Below are positions 49,639-59,588 of a DNA stretch of 64,000 nucleotides, piece after piece. The translations under genes and the position numbers were made by a program. Source of the stretch: Devosia riboflavina. GTDB taxonomy: Bacteria; Pseudomonadota; Alphaproteobacteria; Rhizobiales; Devosiaceae. The notes beneath the pieces were generated by a model that did not search any database, was not told the DNA's origin, and saw only the letters and a program-made list of their open reading frames with translations. Position 1 is the first letter of the stretch. The number at the start of each line of letters is the position of its first letter. Location of the stretch: contig NZ_JQGC01000006.1 of the NCBI RefSeq assembly GCF_000743575.1, positions 248,001 through 312,000 on the forward strand, given 5' to 3'.

Positions 49639-51150
49639 ATGCAAGTCCGTCTCACCCTCGCGCTGATCGCCCTTCTCGCCGGCGGCATGGTCTTCGCTCA
49701 GGATTATGGCGTGCGCACCGATGTGACCGGCGACGACTTGGCCCGCGTCCGCGCCGTCACTGCCCCGACGACCGACTTCTCAAAGCCCGAAAGTTTCGAG
49801 ACAAACCCCGCGGGCAAGGCCACCACGCGCTTTTCCGTCAATCAGGACTCCTTCAGCCACTTCCAGGACAACCTGACCTTCGAGCAGGAAGAGCAGTTCA
49901 AACTCGGCAACGCCCTCTTCCGCAAAATCTGGGTCAGTTCCCCCAGCTCCACCCAGGCCTCGGACGGCCTTGGCCCCCTGTTCAACGCCCGCGGCTGCCA
50001 GAGTTGCCACATCAAGGACGGTCGCGGCCACCCGCCCTTCGAGGGCCAGGCCGAAAACGTCTCGATGTTCCTCCGTCTCTCGGTTCCACCAAGCGAGCCC
50101 GACACGCGTCTCGCCATGGATGGGGTCGTTGCGGGCGAAGTGGGCGACCCCACCTACGGCACCCAACTCCAGGATTTCGCCGTACCGGGCCTAGCCGCCG
50201 AAGGCCGCATGGTCATCGATTACACCGATCTCCCTGTAACCCTCGGCGACGGCACAATCGTCACCCTGCGCGCCCCAAAATATTCCGTCGCTGATCTCGC
50301 CTATGGCCCGCTTGCCGACGACGTCATGCTCTCGCCGCGCCTCGCCAATCCCATGATCGGCCTAGGCCTGGTGGAAAACATCCCCGCCGAAGACATCTTC
50401 GCCAATGCCGATCCCGACGACGCGAACGGCGACGGCATTTCCGGCCGTCCCAATTGGACCGTCGCCCCGGAAACCAACACTGTCATGCTCGGCCGTTTCG
50501 GCTGGAAGGCCGGCATGGCCACCATCCGCAGCCAATCCGCCGCCGCCTTCGCCGGCGACATCGGCATTTCAACCCCGCTGGTGAACCTTCCCCACGGCGA
50601 TTGCACCGAAAACCAGCCCGCGTGCCTCGCCATGCCCACCGGCGAACAGGCCCGCCTCGGCGTCAGCGAAGCCCCCGATCCCGTCCTCGATCTCGTCACC
50701 TTCTACGCCCAAACCCTCGGCGTCCCCGAGCGCCGCGACGTCAAGAGCGACAATATCCTCGCCGGCAAGGAAGCCTTCTACACCGCCGGCTGCGCCTCCT
50801 GCCACGTGCCCAAATTCGTCACCAGCAAGACGGCGGAAAATCCGGCCCATCGCTTCCAGCTCATCTGGCCCTATTCCGATTTCCTGCTGCACGACATGGG
50901 CGAAGGCCTCGCCGATCACCGTCCCGAAGGCCAGGCCGACGGCTACGAATGGCGCACCCCGCCGCTCTGGGGCATCGGTCTCACCCAAACGGTTTCCTGC
51001 CACACCTTCTTCCTCCATGATGGCCGCGCGCGAAACCTCACCGAAGCCATCCTCTGGCACGGCGGCGAAGCGCAGGCTTCTCGCGACGCCTTCGCCGCCA
51101 TGACCGCAAAACAACGTGCCGATCTCTTGGAATTCCTGGGGTCCCTCTGA
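49639..51150 (+). CDS. di-haem oxidoreductase, DUF1111 family
   Basis: This 503-residue periplasmic protein has a short signal peptide (cleavage near FAQDYG) and two c-type haem sites, CQSCH at residues 120-124 and CASCH at 385-389, in the DUF1111 (MauG/cytochrome-c-peroxidase-like) family. In iron clusters it is found beside imelysins and may oxidise or reduce iron at the cell envelope; that is inference. The second imelysin overlaps its stop by one base. Confidence 0.9.
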   Translation: MQVRLTLALIALLAGGMVFAQDYGVRTDVTGDDLARVRAVTAPTTDFSKPESFETNPAGKATTRFSVNQDSFSHFQDNLTFEQEEQFKLGNALFRKIWVSSPSSTQASDGLGPLFNARGCQSCHIKDGRGHPPFEGQAENVSMFLRLSVPPSEPDTRLAMDGVVAGEVGDPTYGTQLQDFAVPGLAAEGRMVIDYTDLPVTLGDGTIVTLRAPKYSVADLAYGPLADDVMLSPRLANPMIGLGLVENIPAEDIFANADPDDANGDGISGRPNWTVAPETNTVMLGRFGWKAGMATIRSQSAAAFAGDIGISTPLVNLPHGDCTENQPACLAMPTGEQARLGVSEAPDPVLDLVTFYAQTLGVPERRDVKSDNILAGKEAFYTAGCASCHVPKFVTSKTAENPAHRFQLIWPYSDFLLHDMGEGLADHRPEGQADGYEWRTPPLWGIGLTQTVSCHTFFLHDGRARNLTEAILWHGGEAQASRDAFAAMTAKQRADLLEFLGSL

Positions 51151-52196
51151 TGCGCATTTTCGCCGCCATTTTCGCCGCCCTGCTGCTGGTCGCGCCGGCC
51201 TCAGCGCAGATCATTTCCCCCTCTGAAATGCTCCGCTCCAGCGTCACCAACTTCATTCGACCCCAGACCAAAGCCTTCGCGACACGCACGGCCGATCTCT
51301 CCAAGGCCATGCATGCCCTCTGCGAAAACGGCGACCTGACGGGGGCCCAGGATGCCTTCGCCGAAGCCGCCGCAGCCTATGGCCGCATTGAATTCCTCCG
51401 CGTTGGCCCGCTCATGGAAGATAACCGCTCCGACCGCATCCTTTTCTTCCCCGACCGCAAGGGCATCGGCCTCCGCCAGGTCCAGCAACTCCTCGCCGAA
51501 GCCGACCTCACCGCTGCCACCGTGCCCGGCCTCCAGCAAAAGAGCGTTGCCGTCCAAGGCTTTGGTGCCCTCGAATTTGTCCTTTTCGGCACCGGCTTTG
51601 AAACCCTCACCACACCCGAAGGCGCTTTCCGCTGCGCCTACGGCGCGGCAATCGCCAAAAACCTCGAAGAAATGGCGGCTGAAATCGCCGCCGGTTGGGC
51701 CGATCCCGAAGGCATTGCGAAGCGCCTGACCCAGCCCGACCCCAGCTACGCCGACTATCGCACCACCACCGAATCCCTCGAAGCCATTGTCGGCCTCGTC
51801 TCCCACGGTATCGAGGGCGTCAGGGACACGCGCATAAATCCCTTCATCGCCAAGGCCGACGGCAAGGCCAACCCGAAGCAAGCGCTGTTCTGGCGCTCCA
51901 ACCAGACCCTGCCCATGCTAAAGGCCAATTTCGACGGCCTCCGCCGCCTCATCGAGCTGTCAAGCGTCGTCACTGACCCCGCCCTTGCCCAAGAAGTCAC
52001 GGCCGCCTTCGCTCGCGCCGATGCCGCCATCGCGCTCGTGACGTCACCTGTCGAAATCGCCGTGGCCGACCCCACCCAGGCCACCGCGCTCAACGACCTC
52101 GTCGCATCAACCCAAGACCTGCAGCGCCTCATCGGCGAAGACCTCTCCGCCACGCTTGGCCTCAGCGTCGGCTTCTCCTCGCTGGACGGAGATTGA
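51150..52196 (+). CDS. second imelysin-family protein
   Basis: This 348-residue periplasmic protein has a signal peptide (MRIFAAIFAALLLVAPASAQ) and the imelysin fold (AMHALCENGDLTGAQDAFAEAAAAYGRIEFLRVGP and VQGFGALEFVLFGTG). The GxHxxE motif reads GFGALE, so His is missing, unlike in the first imelysin. It may thus have a structural rather than metal-binding role. It starts within the stop of the DUF1111 gene (TGATG), which indicates coupling. Confidence 0.88.
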   Translation: MRIFAAIFAALLLVAPASAQIISPSEMLRSSVTNFIRPQTKAFATRTADLSKAMHALCENGDLTGAQDAFAEAAAAYGRIEFLRVGPLMEDNRSDRILFFPDRKGIGLRQVQQLLAEADLTAATVPGLQQKSVAVQGFGALEFVLFGTGFETLTTPEGAFRCAYGAAIAKNLEEMAAEIAAGWADPEGIAKRLTQPDPSYADYRTTTESLEAIVGLVSHGIEGVRDTRINPFIAKADGKANPKQALFWRSNQTLPMLKANFDGLRRLIELSSVVTDPALAQEVTAAFARADAAIALVTSPVEIAVADPTQATALNDLVASTQDLQRLIGEDLSATLGLSVGFSSLDGD

Positions 52197-52198
52197 CC

Positions 52199-53290
52199 AT
52201 GTGGCAGCGCCGCGCTTTCTTGAAATCTGCCGGCGCCGGGTTCCTCGCGAGCCTCGCCCCGCGTCAGCTCCTAGCCCTCGAAGCCAATGACCTCGTCTTC
52301 GCCAGCTCCATCCAGACCTTCGCCGGCAAATACGGCGCTGTCCTCATGGGCGAACGCGGCGGCGTCATTTCCATGATCGATCTCCCCGATCGCGGCCACG
52401 ACATCACCATCAGCCGCGAAGCGCAGAGGGGCGTCGTCTTCGCCCGCCAGCCCGGCACCTTTGCTCTGGTCTTCGACCCCTTCGGCAACGAAGCGCCGCA
52501 GACCCTCACCAGCATCGAAGGCCGCCATTTCTTCGGCCACGGCGTCTTCTCTCCCGATGGCCGTCTCCTCTACGCCACCGAAAGCGATTTCGAAGCCGCC
52601 CAGGGCGTTATCGGCATCTACGACGCCACCGACGACTACCGCCGCATCGGCGAATTCCCCACCTATGGCACCGGCCCACACGAAATGCTGCTCATGCCCG
52701 ATGGCACGACCTTCGTCGTCGCCAATGGCGGCATCGAAACCCATCCCGATTACGGCCGCGCCGAACTCAATCTCGACACCATGGACCCTTCCGTGGTCTT
52801 CATCGACCGCCGCGATGGAACGCTTATAGGCCAGCTCCGCCTCGATACCGGCCTCCACCAACTCTCCATCCGCCACATGGCGGTGGATGCGCAAAATCGC
52901 GTCTGGTTCGGCTGCCAATACAAAGGCGCCCCCAGCGACAGTCCCCAGCTCATCGGCTACGCCACCATGGATGGCGAAATCCGCCTCATCGAACTGCCCC
53001 TCGACACTCTTCGCGACCTGCGCAACTATGTCGGCTCCGTCGCCGCCTCGGCCGATGGCAACACCATCGCCGTCTCGTCCCCCGAAGGCGATCTCCTCAT
53101 CGCCATCGATGCCGAAAACAAGCGCCCGGTCCTTGTCGAAACCCTGCGCAATGGCTGCGGCCTCGCCGCCGATCAATCCGGCTTCGTCGCCACCAGCGGC
53201 AAGGGCGAAATGATCGGCATTGCCGGGGCCGAACGCTCCCAGCAGCAGTTCGATTTCCTCTTCGACAATCACATGCTGCGCCTGGGCTGA
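52199..53290 (+). CDS. DUF1513 protein, predicted Tat-exported beta-propeller
   Basis: This 363-residue protein has a twin-arginine signal (RRAFLKSAGAGFLASLA) and the DUF1513 domain, a predicted seven-bladed propeller: SIQTFAGKYGAVLMGERGGVISMIDLPDRGHDI, then GHGVFSPDGRLLYATESDF and GPHEMLLMPDGTTFVVANGGIETHPDYGR. It ends the imelysin operon in many proteobacteria and is thought to aid periplasmic iron use. The ATG at 52199 has GGAG eight bases upstream; a TTG at 52193 is an alternative. Confidence 0.88.
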   Translation: MWQRRAFLKSAGAGFLASLAPRQLLALEANDLVFASSIQTFAGKYGAVLMGERGGVISMIDLPDRGHDITISREAQRGVVFARQPGTFALVFDPFGNEAPQTLTSIEGRHFFGHGVFSPDGRLLYATESDFEAAQGVIGIYDATDDYRRIGEFPTYGTGPHEMLLMPDGTTFVVANGGIETHPDYGRAELNLDTMDPSVVFIDRRDGTLIGQLRLDTGLHQLSIRHMAVDAQNRVWFGCQYKGAPSDSPQLIGYATMDGEIRLIELPLDTLRDLRNYVGSVAASADGNTIAVSSPEGDLLIAIDAENKRPVLVETLRNGCGLAADQSGFVATSGKGEMIGIAGAERSQQQFDFLFDNHMLRLG

Positions 53291-53415
53291 AGGCCTGCGC
53301 TTTTCCGCACGGGACGTTTGCCGTTGCAAAGGCCTGGTCATTCTACCAAGCTGCCCCGGCATGTCGCCTGCCGTCCAGTCGACCAAGACCCAACAATATT
53401 GAACCACCCTTTCAG

Positions 53416-54801
53416 ATGACCACAATCGAAGCCGTTCTTGCCCAAGCCGATCAGCAACTCGATGCCAGCCTCGAGCGGCTTTTCGAGCTGATCCGCATTC
53501 CCTCCGTTTCGACCGAGCCTCAATATGCCGCCGATTGCCGCCGCGCCGCCGAATGGCTGCGGAACGAACTCTCCGGCCTCGGCTTCGATACCACGGTGCG
53601 CGACACGGCCGGCCACCCTATGGTCGTCGGCCACGGTCCCACGACACCCGGCCCCCACGTCCTCTTCTACGGCCACTACGACGTGCAGCCCGTCGATCCG
53701 CTCGCCCTCTGGAATACGCCACCCTTCGAACCCACCCTCGTGCCCCAGCCCGATGGCGAAACTTTCATCACCGGCCGCGGCGCCTCAGACGACAAGGGCC
53801 AGTTGCTCACCTTCATCGAAGCCTGCCGCGCCTGGAAGGCGGTCACCGGCAGCCTCCCTATCCGCATTTCCATGCTCTTCGAGGGCGAAGAGGAAGCCGG
53901 CTCCCCCTCGCTCGGGCCATTCCTTGCCGCCAATGCCGATGACCTCCGCGCCGATACCATCCTCGTCTGTGACACCGACATGTGGGACCGCGAAACCCCC
54001 GCCATCACCACCATGTGGCGCGGCTTCGTCTCCGAAGAATTCGAGGTAACGACCGCCGACCGCGACCTGCATTCCGGCATGTTCGGCTCCGCCGCCCGCA
54101 ACGCCGTCCAGCTCATCTCCACTATTCTCGGCCAGCTCCGCAGCGAAGACGGCAGCGTCGCCATCCCAGGCTTTTATGATGGCGTCGCCGAACTCCCCGC
54201 CGCCAACAAGGCCGAATGGGAACGTCTCCCCTTCGACGCCGAGAAATTCCTCGGCGATATCGGCCTCTCCATCCCCGCTGGCGAACAGGGCCGTTCCGTC
54301 CTCGAACAGGTCTGGGCCCGCCCGACGGCCGAAGTGCACGGCGTCTGGGGCGGCTATTCCGGCGATGGCTTCAAGACCGTCATCCCGGCCAAGGCCGGCG
54401 CCAAGATTTCCTTTCGCCTCGTCGACGGTCAGGACCCCAACCGCATCCGCGAAATTTTCCGCGATTTCGTCCGCGCCCGCATCCCGGCCGATTGCTCCGT
54501 GACCTTCAAGGCCTATGGCACCGCCGCCGCCCAATCGATGCCGCTCGATGGCGTTCTGCTCAATAAGGCGAAAGAGGCCCTGACCGAGGAATGGCAACGC
54601 GAAACCGCACTCGCGGGCACTGGCGGCTCCATTCCGATCCTCGGCGAGTTCAAGGAGCGCCTCGGCATGGACAGCCTGCTGATCGGCTTTGCCCGCTTCG
54701 ACAACCGCATCCATAGCCCCAACGAAAAATACGACCTCTCGAGCTTCCACAAGGGCATTCGCTCCTGGGTGCGCATCCTCCACGCTTTCTCCGAGGCCTG
54801 A
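53416..54801 (+). CDS. M20 family dipeptidase
   Basis: This 461-residue metallopeptidase of the M20 family removes residues from dipeptides or related amides, using two zinc ions. Metal-binding motifs are YGHYDVQP (His and catalytic Asp), GRGASDDKGQ (bridging Asp) and FEGEEEAGSPS (catalytic Glu). The lid domain lies at about residues 205-355. It precedes the ade gene by three bases, so they share a transcript, but no metabolic link is obvious. Confidence 0.9.
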   Translation: MTTIEAVLAQADQQLDASLERLFELIRIPSVSTEPQYAADCRRAAEWLRNELSGLGFDTTVRDTAGHPMVVGHGPTTPGPHVLFYGHYDVQPVDPLALWNTPPFEPTLVPQPDGETFITGRGASDDKGQLLTFIEACRAWKAVTGSLPIRISMLFEGEEEAGSPSLGPFLAANADDLRADTILVCDTDMWDRETPAITTMWRGFVSEEFEVTTADRDLHSGMFGSAARNAVQLISTILGQLRSEDGSVAIPGFYDGVAELPAANKAEWERLPFDAEKFLGDIGLSIPAGEQGRSVLEQVWARPTAEVHGVWGGYSGDGFKTVIPAKAGAKISFRLVDGQDPNRIREIFRDFVRARIPADCSVTFKAYGTAAAQSMPLDGVLLNKAKEALTEEWQRETALAGTGGSIPILGEFKERLGMDSLLIGFARFDNRIHSPNEKYDLSSFHKGIRSWVRILHAFSEA

Positions 54802-54804
54802 ACC

Positions 54805-56604
54805 ATGGCGATTACCCGCTTTTCCGTGAGCCCACTCCACAGCCAGATCACCACGCTCGCCGCCGTCGCCGGGGGCAGGGCGCCAGCCGATCTCGTCATC
54901 ACCGGCGCGCGCATGCTGTCGACTTATTCCGAGCGCATCGCTAGCGATAAGGAAATCTGGCTCTCCGGCGGTCGCATCGCCGCAGTCAAACCTGCCGGCT
55001 CCTACAAGCTCGGCCCGACCCCAAAGACCGTCTACGACGCCAGAGGCGGCATCATCGCGCCCGGCCTCGTCGATCCCCATATCCACATCGAAAGCTCGAT
55101 GGTCACCGCCTGCGCCTATGCCGAGGCGGCCCTGCTGAACGGTACGACGACGATCTTCTGCGACAGCCACGAGATCGGCAATGTCATGGACGTAGCCGGC
55201 GTCGAAGCCATGCTCGAAGACGCACGCCTCGCCCCGCTCTCGATCTTCCTCACCGTCCCCTCAACCGTCCCCGCCACCTCGCCCGAACTCGAAACCGCCG
55301 GCGGCGACCTAACCCCCGAAAAGATCGGCGCCCTCTTCGACAAGTGGCCCGAAGCGGTGGCCCTCGGCGAAAAAATGGACTTCGTCCCCGTCGCCATGGG
55401 CGATCCGCGGAGCCACGCCATCATCGCCGAAGCCCTCAAGCGCGGCCGCCCCGTTTCCGGCCACATCTATGGCCGCGAATTCGTCGCGCCCTACGCCGCA
55501 GCCGGCGTCACCGACACGCACGAAGCCATCGACCGCGACATTTCCGACGATTTCGTCGATGCCGGCATCTGGGTCTTCCTCCGCGGCGGCAATCCGGCAA
55601 CGCCCTGGAATTCCATCGTCGAAGCCATCAAGCCGATCACCGAACTCGGCGCCAGCCACAAGCGCTACTGCGTCTGCACCGACGACCGCGACGCCGACGA
55701 TCTTCTTACCTTCGGCCTCGATTGGGTCGTGCGCGAAGCCATCCGCTGCGGCGTAAAGCCCGAACAGGCATGGTCCATGGGCTCGCTCCACGGCGCCACC
55801 CGTTTCGGCATGGGCGATGAAATCGGCGGTCTCGGCGGCGGCCGCCGTGCCGATCTCGTCCTCCTCGATGACGATCTGAAGCCGATCAACACCTGGTATG
55901 GCGGCGCCCTGATGGTCGAAGACCGCAAGGTCACGCCCCTTCTGGAAGACGCCCTAAACCAGCGCTACCGCTACCCCGATGCCGCCTACAACACCGTCCA
56001 CCTGCCCAAGTCGCTAAAACTCGTCCCCGACCTGCCGAGCGGCCCCGTCACCGCTAATGCCATCGGCATCGAAATGCCCGGTATCATCCTGCCGCACCGC
56101 AAGATCGACATCGCCCCCGCCAATGACTGGGAAACCATCCTCGAGCGCGACAATCTCAGCTTCGTCACCGTCATCGAGCGCCATGGCAAGTCCAATGGCG
56201 GCATCGCCTACGGCCTCTTGCATGATTTCGGCATCAAGAACGGCGCCGTCGGCTCCTCTGTCGGCCACGATAGCCACAACATCATCCTCGCTGGAACTAA
56301 CGAATCCGACATGCAACTCGCCCTCAAGACCATCGAAGCCGCCAATGGCGGCATCGTCGTGGTGGAGGATGGCAAGGTGCTCGCCTTCGTCGCCCTGCCG
56401 GTCGCTGGCCTCATGTCCGACAAGCGCGTTCACGAGGTCGCCGCCGAAAACCAGGCCCTCAAAAAGGCCTGGCAACAGGTCGGTTGCACCATCCCCTATA
56501 TGGGCTTCAACCTCATCCCGCTCTCGGTGATCCCGGAAATCCGCATCACCGACAAGGGCCTGGTAAAGGTGCCCGAAATGACCCTGGCGCCGCTCTTCGA
56601 CTGA
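54805..56604 (+). CDS. ade: adenine deaminase
   Basis: Adenine deaminase turns adenine into hypoxanthine and ammonia in purine salvage. The 599-residue amidohydrolase has a metal site in [37 protein letters not shown], and the C-terminal family motif [18 protein letters not shown]. It starts three bases after the M20 gene and is followed eleven bases later by the DUF2200 gene. Confidence 0.94.
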   Translation: MAITRFSVSPLHSQITTLAAVAGGRAPADLVITGARMLSTYSERIASDKEIWLSGGRIAAVKPAGSYKLGPTPKTVYDARGGIIAPGLVDPHIHIESSMVTACAYAEAALLNGTTTIFCDSHEIGNVMDVAGVEAMLEDARLAPLSIFLTVPSTVPATSPELETAGGDLTPEKIGALFDKWPEAVALGEKMDFVPVAMGDPRSHAIIAEALKRGRPVSGHIYGREFVAPYAAAGVTDTHEAIDRDISDDFVDAGIWVFLRGGNPATPWNSIVEAIKPITELGASHKRYCVCTDDRDADDLLTFGLDWVVREAIRCGVKPEQAWSMGSLHGATRFGMGDEIGGLGGGRRADLVLLDDDLKPINTWYGGALMVEDRKVTPLLEDALNQRYRYPDAAYNTVHLPKSLKLVPDLPSGPVTANAIGIEMPGIILPHRKIDIAPANDWETILERDNLSFVTVIERHGKSNGGIAYGLLHDFGIKNGAVGSSVGHDSHNIILAGTNESDMQLALKTIEAANGGIVVVEDGKVLAFVALPVAGLMSDKRVHEVAAENQALKKAWQQVGCTIPYMGFNLIPLSVIPEIRITDKGLVKVPEMTLAPLFD

Positions 56605-56615
56605 AAGGGAAAGCC

Positions 56616-56975
56616 ATGAAAACCTCGGCCAACCACCGCGTCTTCTCCATCAGCGTAGCGAGCGTCTATCCGCACTACATCACCAAGGCGGAGAAGAAGG
56701 GGCGGACCAAGGCCGAAGTCGACGACCTCATCTGCTGGCTGACCGGACACAGCCAGCAGACCCTTCACGAGGAACTGGAAAAGAAAACCACCTTCCGCGA
56801 CTTCTTCGACCAGGCCCCGCAACTGAACCCCGCCAGATCGCTGATCAAGGGCGTCGTCTGCGGCATTCGCGTGGAAGACATAGAAGACCCACTGATGCGC
56901 GAACTGCGCTACCTCGACAAGATCATCGACGAACTCGCCAAGGGCAAGGCGATGGAAAAGATCAAGCGCAGCTAA
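56616..56975 (+). CDS. DUF2200 protein
   Basis: This 119-residue protein matches the DUF2200 family along its length: [44 protein letters not shown] and [42 protein letters not shown]. Function is unknown. The long upstream frame is a shadow of ade; ATG at 56616 has AAAGGGAAAG before it. It follows ade in the same direction and ends before a strong hairpin. Confidence 0.85.
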   Translation: MKTSANHRVFSISVASVYPHYITKAEKKGRTKAEVDDLICWLTGHSQQTLHEELEKKTTFRDFFDQAPQLNPARSLIKGVVCGIRVEDIEDPLMRELRYLDKIIDELAKGKAMEKIKRS

Positions 56976-56981
56976 AGGAGC

Positions 56982-57008
56982 CCGACCCGCGATAGTCTCG
57001 CGGGTCGG
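56982..57008. terminator. strong hairpin between DUF2200 and the oxidoreductase gene
   Basis: CCGACCCGCGA and TCGCGGGTCGG form a perfect eleven-base-pair stem with a five-base loop, centred between two convergent stops. T-runs are weak on both sides, but position and strength suit a shared terminator. Confidence 0.75.
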
Positions 57009-57017
57009 ACCGACCCC

Positions 57018-58031
57018 TTAAAAACCCTCAAGCACGATCTTGCCCTTGGCCCTGCCGGTCTCGATCAGGCCATGAGCCTTCTTGAGATTATCCGCATTGA
57101 TCGGCCTCAGCACCTCGCTGACCGTGGTGCGAATCCTGCCCTCATCGATCAGGGCTGCCACCGCGTCGAGCAATTTGCCCTGCTCGCCCATGTCGCTCGT
57201 GCCAAACAGCGGGCGCGTGAACATCAGCTCCCAGTGTGTAGACACCGCCTTGCGCTTGAACGGCAGGACATCGAGCATTTCCGGATCGTCGATGAGCCCG
57301 AACCGGCCCTGAGGAGCGATCAATTTGACGATTTCGCCAAGGTGCCGCTGGGTTTCCGTCGTCGAGAACACGAAGGCTGGCTCGCCGATACCAAGGGCTT
57401 CCACCTGCTCGGCCAAAGGCTTGCTGTGGTCGATGACATGATGCGCACCAAGATCGCGCACCCACTGGCTGGTTTCCGGACGCGAGGCAGTGGCGATGAC
57501 GGTCAGGTCCGTCAGGGCGCGTACCAACTGTATGGCGATCGAGCCAACGCCACCAGCACCACCGACGATCAGAATCGCATTGGCCGCCCCGGCCACCGCC
57601 TTGCGCACGTCGAGCCGGTCAAACAGCATTTCCCATGCCGTTATCGCCGTCAGCGGCAGCGCCGCCGCTTCGGCATTGGAGAGGCTTTGCGGCTTCCGCC
57701 CAACAATGCGCTCATCCACCAGATGGAACTGGCTATTGGCGCCGGCCCTTGCAATCGAGCCGGCATAGTAGACCTCGGCACCCGGCTTGAAGCCGGAAAC
57801 CGCGTCTCCGATTTCGACGACCCGTCCGACCGCGTCCCAGCCCAGAACCTTCCACTGGCCATCCTGGGGATTTGAGCCCTGGCGCACCTTGGCGTCGACC
57901 GGGTTGACCGACACGGCGGCAACCTCGACCAGAATATCGTGCCCCCCTGCACGGGGGCGCTCGATCTCGATGTCGACAAGTGCATCGTCTCGATCCACCG
58001 GTCCGGCGGTTCTGTAGCCAACGGCTTTCAT
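57018..58031 (-). CDS. zinc-independent quinone-oxidoreductase-like alcohol dehydrogenase
   Basis: This 337-residue medium-chain dehydrogenase/reductase belongs to the zinc-binding-alcohol-dehydrogenase/quinone-oxidoreductase group. The Rossmann motif is ILIVGGAGGVGSIAIQLVRAL, and VSVNPVDAKVRQGSNP is typical of quinone oxidoreductases; it lacks catalytic zinc ligands. It probably reduces quinones or enones with NADPH. The HxlR regulator lies divergent; such pairs respond to electrophile stress. Confidence 0.87.
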   Translation of the reverse strand: MKAVGYRTAGPVDRDDALVDIEIERPRAGGHDILVEVAAVSVNPVDAKVRQGSNPQDGQWKVLGWDAVGRVVEIGDAVSGFKPGAEVYYAGSIARAGANSQFHLVDERIVGRKPQSLSNAEAAALPLTAITAWEMLFDRLDVRKAVAGAANAILIVGGAGGVGSIAIQLVRALTDLTVIATASRPETSQWVRDLGAHHVIDHSKPLAEQVEALGIGEPAFVFSTTETQRHLGEIVKLIAPQGRFGLIDDPEMLDVLPFKRKAVSTHWELMFTRPLFGTSDMGEQGKLLDAVAALIDEGRIRTTVSEVLRPINADNLKKAHGLIETGRAKGKIVLEGF

Positions 58032-58132
58032 CATTCAGCTCCTCTATGCTTGCTGTGAGCTGGAGATGCGCCTACCTTCTCATGTGTGCAATACGACCAA
58101 AAACAGCACATACTATCAAAAGGGATACTGTA

Positions 58133-58543
58133 ATGGCCAAGGCCCGGCACTCGCGTTTTGACTGCAGCCCCGGATGCGCGGTCGAGGCTGCCATCGGCCT
58201 TATCGACGGCAAATGGAAGTCGGTGATCCTCTTTCACCTGATGAAGGACGGTACCCTGCGCTTCAACGCCATCCAGCGGCATCTGCTCAAGGTGACCCCG
58301 CGCATGCTCACCAACCAGTTGCGCGAGCTTGAGGAAGATGGCCTCATCATTCGCAAGGTCTATGCCCAGGTCCCGCCCAAGGTCGAATATTCGCTTTCCC
58401 CGCTGGGCAAGACCATGCAGCCGATCCTCTTGGCCCTGCATGCCTGGGGCGAAACGAATATCGGCCTTTACGGCAAGCCGCACGGCCACGATGCACGGGC
58501 TGTGTCGGTGGATGCGGAAAAGCAACCGCAGGGCGTCTACTAA
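58133..58543 (+). CDS. HxlR-family regulator
   Basis: This 136-residue winged-helix regulator has the HxlR pattern: CAVEAAIGLIDGKWKSVILFHLMKDGTLRFNAIQRHL, TPRMLTNQLRELEEDGLIIRKVY and VEYSLSPLGK. Two cysteines near the start (DCSPGC, residues 11 and 15) lie at the position of the redox-sensing cysteine of YodB/QorR proteins, so oxidation or quinone attack may release it. ATG at 58133 is chosen. It is divergent from the oxidoreductase, its likely target. Confidence 0.88.
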   Translation: MAKARHSRFDCSPGCAVEAAIGLIDGKWKSVILFHLMKDGTLRFNAIQRHLLKVTPRMLTNQLRELEEDGLIIRKVYAQVPPKVEYSLSPLGKTMQPILLALHAWGETNIGLYGKPHGHDARAVSVDAEKQPQGVY

Positions 58544-58689
58544 AAACATCCGGTCGCCGGCTGCCACGCCGCTAGCGTCGTGGAACCTCGCCGAAAAGTC
58601 GTGCCACCTTCTTTTCCGAAATGCCCGCGCAAAGCAAAAAGGCCGCGATGTGATCGCAGCCGGCACAAATTCCAACTCATGTGGTGAAA

Positions 58690-58766
58690 TGGTCGGAGCG
58701 GCCGGATTTGAACCGACGACCCTTTGTCCCCCAGACAAATGCGCTACCAGGCTGCGCTACGCCCCG
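58690..58766 (-). tRNA. tRNA-Pro (anticodon GGG)
   Basis: On the minus strand the gene begins CGGGGCG and ends CGCTCCGACCA, a seven-pair acceptor stem (one G-U) with CCA encoded. The D-loop region AGCGCAGCCTGGTAGCGC, the anticodon arm TTTGT-CTGGGGG-ACAAA (anticodon GGG) and the T-arm region GGTTCAAATCC are intact. Length is 77 bases. It reads proline codon CCC and, by wobble, CCU. Confidence 0.95.
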
Positions 58767-58928
58767 ACTGCGCGGAGACATAGACAAACAGGTGTTTTGG
58801 CGCAACCCTCATTTTTCTGAGAATGGAAACAAAGGGCAATTTGCATGTGGAAGCTCACAGCTTGGTGACGCCCCCCAATCACAAAGCTTCGGCTCAAAGC
58901 ACGTGCCTGCGAGAAAGAGAAGTCAGCT

Positions 58929-59582
58929 TTGTCTACCCGACTCGTGAAAGCACTCGGACATCATGTGGCGCCGCCGCGCTTCGTCCTGTTTGCCGCAACC
59001 ATGCTGGTATTGCTGGTTCTGGCTGTCTTCGCCGGGATCGAATTGCAGATTGGCGTTTTGGCCAGCTTTGACGTCGCTACGCTTGTTTTTTTGGTCTCGG
59101 CCCTTCCGCTATTGAACGACGACGTTGTGACCATGCGTTCAACTTCAGCGGCAAATGATGCCAATCGCGCTGGCTTGTTGGCGATCACGCTGCTGGTTCT
59201 GCTCATCGTGCTCATTGCCGTAGGGGCACTGATTGCGCATCCGGACGCAAATTGGATCGAGGTGCCGCTGATCTTGGTGTCACTGGGCTTGGCTTGGGTG
59301 TTCGCCAATACCATTTTCGCCTTCCACTACGCCCATCTCTACTATCAGCAGCGGGACGGAAAGGACTGGGCAGGGCTGCGCTTCCCTGACGGGGCCACGC
59401 CTGACTACTGGGACTTTCTCTATTTCAGCTTCACCCTGGGAATGACCTTCCAGACCTCGGATGTCACCATCGATGGGTCTCATATGCGCCGGATCGCACT
59501 AGCGCACGGTGTTGCGGCCTTCCTGTTCAACCTCGGCATCCTGGCCTTTGCGATCAATACAGTGGGCAGCCTTTACAGCTAG
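58929..59582 (+). CDS. DUF1345 membrane protein
   Basis: This 217-residue membrane protein matches DUF1345: about five hydrophobic helices, with HYAHLYYQQRDG and LRFPDGATPDYWDFLYFSFTLGMTFQTSDVTIDGSHMRRIALAHG as the conserved part. Function is unknown, though the family looks like a two-pore-channel-type fold. The start is TTG at 58929, with AGAGAAG about eight bases upstream. It converges on the exopolysaccharide locus with a six-base gap. Confidence 0.85.
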   Translation: MSTRLVKALGHHVAPPRFVLFAATMLVLLVLAVFAGIELQIGVLASFDVATLVFLVSALPLLNDDVVTMRSTSAANDANRAGLLAITLLVLLIVLIAVGALIAHPDANWIEVPLILVSLGLAWVFANTIFAFHYAHLYYQQRDGKDWAGLRFPDGATPDYWDFLYFSFTLGMTFQTSDVTIDGSHMRRIALAHGVAAFLFNLGILAFAINTVGSLYS

Positions 59583-59588
59583 ATGGGT

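Noticed and set aside
52271..53425. 384-codon minus-strand frame opposite the DUF1513 gene
   Set aside because: Antisense shadow; the DUF1513 gene has a Tat signal, a ribosome site and operon context.
58823..59071. 82-codon frame before the DUF1345 gene
   Set aside because: Overlaps the DUF1345 start region out of frame, with no ribosome site or family.
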